Shown here: positions 5,690-6,739 of the stretch, piece by piece | Numbering within the stretch: the stretch's first letter is position 1 | Layout: each line of letters starts with the position of its first letter | Notes under the pieces: model-generated | The model's database searches: none | What the model was told of the DNA's origin: nothing | What the model saw: only the letters and a program-made list of their open reading frames with translations | Source: JAJXWB01 sp047971685 | Lineage (GTDB): Bacteria > Pseudomonadota > Alphaproteobacteria > Rhizobiales > Beijerinckiaceae | DNA: 6,739 nucleotides | NCBI GenBank assembly: GCA_047971685.1 | Contig: JBKDZW010000096.1 | Coordinates: 1-6,739, forward strand | Direction of reading: 5' to 3' | Made by a program: the position numbers and the translations under genes

Positions 5690-6001
5690 GTCTTCCGTGA
5701 CCGCACTCGCCTTTTTGGCGGACATTCTCTCGATCTTGCCGCCGGCGGCAAGCACGCGCAAACCGTGCGCAGCGTGCTGTTCGTGGCGAGCGTGCTATTG
5801 ATCTTCACCGGCGGCCGACAAGCGGATAGAAACATTCCTGGTAGAACCTTTCCCGCCCGGCTCACCGCGTTGACGATGCGGTTCCGACAGCGCCGGTCTC
5901 ATGTACTTGCAGAAAATCCAGCGCGTTAACCTCACGCGAACCATCGTCGGGTAGTTTTGCGTGGACAGAATGTTCCTGTCGCGTAATCGTTCGAGGCGTC
6001 C
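5690..6001. other. 312-nt stretch without a convincing gene; contains a perfect palindrome
   Basis: No open frame here looks like a conserved gene. The stretch holds a small hairpin CGCC-TTTTT-GGCG (5708-5720) and an 18-bp perfect palindrome, CTTGCCGCCGGCGGCAAG (5735-5752), 45 nt after the carboxyltransferase stop. The palindrome could end transcription or stabilise the mRNA, but no U-run follows it. A 54-codon frame from GTG 5765 to TAA 5929 includes a short hydrophobic run (SVLFVASVLLIFTG) but then becomes Arg-rich and unpatterned, so it may be the remnant of a decayed gene. Confidence 0.4.
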
Positions 6002-6166
6002 GTGCTTGCTCCTTCCGATCCCCATGCGTCCTCGCAGCAGGCAGGCTTTATAGCCGATGCGCACGGCGCCCAGCGTAGCCGGCTCGAATCGATAGCTGCG
6101 CCGGCCATTCTGGCGGCTATCTTCCTGCTCATGACGGCTGTGATTCTGCTGCGCTCAGGCGGTTGA
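6002..6166 (+). CDS. Putative small membrane protein, 54 residues
   Basis: Short frame starting at GTG with GAGG at 5993-5996, 5 nt upstream, and an in-frame TAA at 5984-5986 closing the frame above it. The product has a polar N-terminal half (residues 1-30, Ser/Gln/Ala-rich) and one hydrophobic helix at about 31-50 (IAAPAILAAIFLLMTAVILL), ending RSGG: the layout of a tail-anchored or single-pass small protein. Function unknown. Its stop lies 12 nt inside the 3' end of the convergent PaaX-family gene. The well-formed hydrophobic segment and the ribosome site favour a real gene, but the short length leaves room for chance. Confidence 0.45.
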   Translation: MLAPSDPHASSQQAGFIADAHGAQRSRLESIAAPAILAAIFLLMTAVILLRSGG

Positions 6167-6739
6167 ACGCTGGTCTTCCTGCATCTGCTGGCGCAACGCG
6201 AGACCGGCAAACCGCGACTGAATGCTCTGGCCGACAGGCCGTAACGGACCATCGGCCGTTTCAAGCCCCGCCATCAGATGCGCTTCGCTCGCCGTCCAGC
6301 ACGCGGCATAGATTTCTCGACAGAGCGCGCGCGCCGTATCGCCCGGCCATCCGGCGGGCAGCAATTGGCGTGGCAGCAGCGGGTCGCGCAATTGTACGCG
6401 ACGAAATTCGTGTATGAGCAAGGTGCGTACAATAAAGCACAATTGCGGATCGACATTGGCGCCGCCGCGCAGGGCGCGCGCCACAGGCCTGAATGTTTCC
6501 ACGAAATTTCGATAGGCGCCGGCAATCTCGCCAAGGCGCCAGCACTGGTCGACGATCTCCTTCAGCGGCCTGCTCGACAAGGCGCCAAGCGTGCGGGCCT
6601 GCATGGCGACGACCTTATCGTGCGCGCCGGCAGTCTGGAGAATATCCATCAGGTCCTCGGTGCGCGTGGAAGGGTGGGCGAGAATGCCCGGCGCAATCGC
6701 GCCATAACCCTCCCACAGCAATTCCTTGCGCAAACTGTC
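6155..6739 (-). CDS. PaaX-family transcriptional repressor, partial at the window edge
   Basis: C-terminal 194 residues of a PaaX-type regulator; the 5' end, including the N-terminal winged-helix DNA-binding part (roughly the first 80-100 residues of a 270-310 residue protein), lies beyond position 6739. Recognisable segments are LLWEGYGAIAPGILAHPS, where PaaX proteins have the G(F/Y)G.LAPG block, and the conserved LLIHEFRRVQLRDPLLPRQL followed by PAGWPG and ALCREIYAA. E. coli PaaX represses phenylacetate degradation genes and is released by phenylacetyl-CoA; whether that ligand applies here is unknown, as no paa catabolic gene is in the window. A TTG at 6733-6731 is in frame, but the open frame continues to the edge and conserved sequence is already under way, so it is not taken as the start. 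Confidence 0.88.
   Translation of the reverse strand, partial: DSLRKELLWEGYGAIAPGILAHPSTRTEDLMDILQTAGAHDKVVAMQARTLGALSSRPLKEIVDQCWRLGEIAGAYRNFVETFRPVARALRGGANVDPQLCFIVRTLLIHEFRRVQLRDPLLPRQLLPAGWPGDTARALCREIYAACWTASEAHLMAGLETADGPLRPVGQSIQSRFAGLALRQQMQEDQRSTA

Noticed and set aside
4694..5761. Minus-strand open frame of 355 codons opposite the carboxyltransferase C-terminal part
   Set aside because: The plus frame carries unmistakable carboxyltransferase motifs; the antisense frame is low-pattern and Arg/His-rich.
5795..6264. Minus-strand frames of 89 and 110 codons
   Set aside because: No ribosome site or recognisable pattern; Arg/Ser/Cys-rich composition typical of antisense frames in GC-rich DNA.

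Overview
The window is GC-rich, with codon use and gene types that suggest an alphaproteobacterium, most likely in the Rhizobiales/Hyphomicrobiales. This is judged by eye from protein style, the Tat-type lipoprotein L,D-transpeptidase, the PaaX-type regulator and the acyl-CoA carboxylase; no search was run. I see no tRNA, rRNA, CRISPR array, insertion sequence or phage gene.

Layout, left to right. (1) Positions 1-86 hold a short tandem repeat with TTAACC-like cores upstream of a plus-strand L,D-transpeptidase lipoprotein (87-803). (2) A small basic protein of unknown function follows (about 908-1201). (3) A tight two-gene plus-strand unit comes next: an FMN enzyme of the nitronate monooxygenase superfamily that looks more like the NADH:quinone reductase branch (1324-2301), then, 5 nt later, a crotonase-fold enoyl-CoA hydratase-like protein (2307-3074). 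(4) A strong stem-loop (3081-3113) separates this unit from a convergent minus-strand pair: a single-domain globin (4002-3601) followed 2 nt later by a Cys-type glutathione peroxidase (3598-3116). The peroxidase has no usable ATG, GTG or TTG start and appears to begin at CTG. (5) Divergent from the globin is a biotin-dependent carboxyltransferase (acyl-CoA carboxylase beta subunit, 4133-5689) that is intact except for one in-frame TAG at codon 191. (6) Positions 5690-6001 contain no convincing gene but do contain an 18-bp perfect palindrome. (7) A 54-codon ORF with a C-terminal membrane helix (6002-6166) overlaps the 3' end of a minus-strand PaaX-family repressor that runs off the right edge (6739-6155).

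Functional reading (inference): the region looks like chromosomal metabolic territory, with acyl-CoA metabolism (enoyl-CoA hydratase-like protein, acyl-CoA carboxylase subunit, PaaX-type regulator that may sense an acyl-CoA) beside a small oxidative/nitrosative-stress pair (globin plus thioredoxin-type peroxidase). I found no obvious new defence or mobile system. The points most worth a second look are the single amber codon in the carboxyltransferase, the apparent CTG start of the peroxidase, and two enzymes whose automatic names probably overstate or misstate their chemistry.
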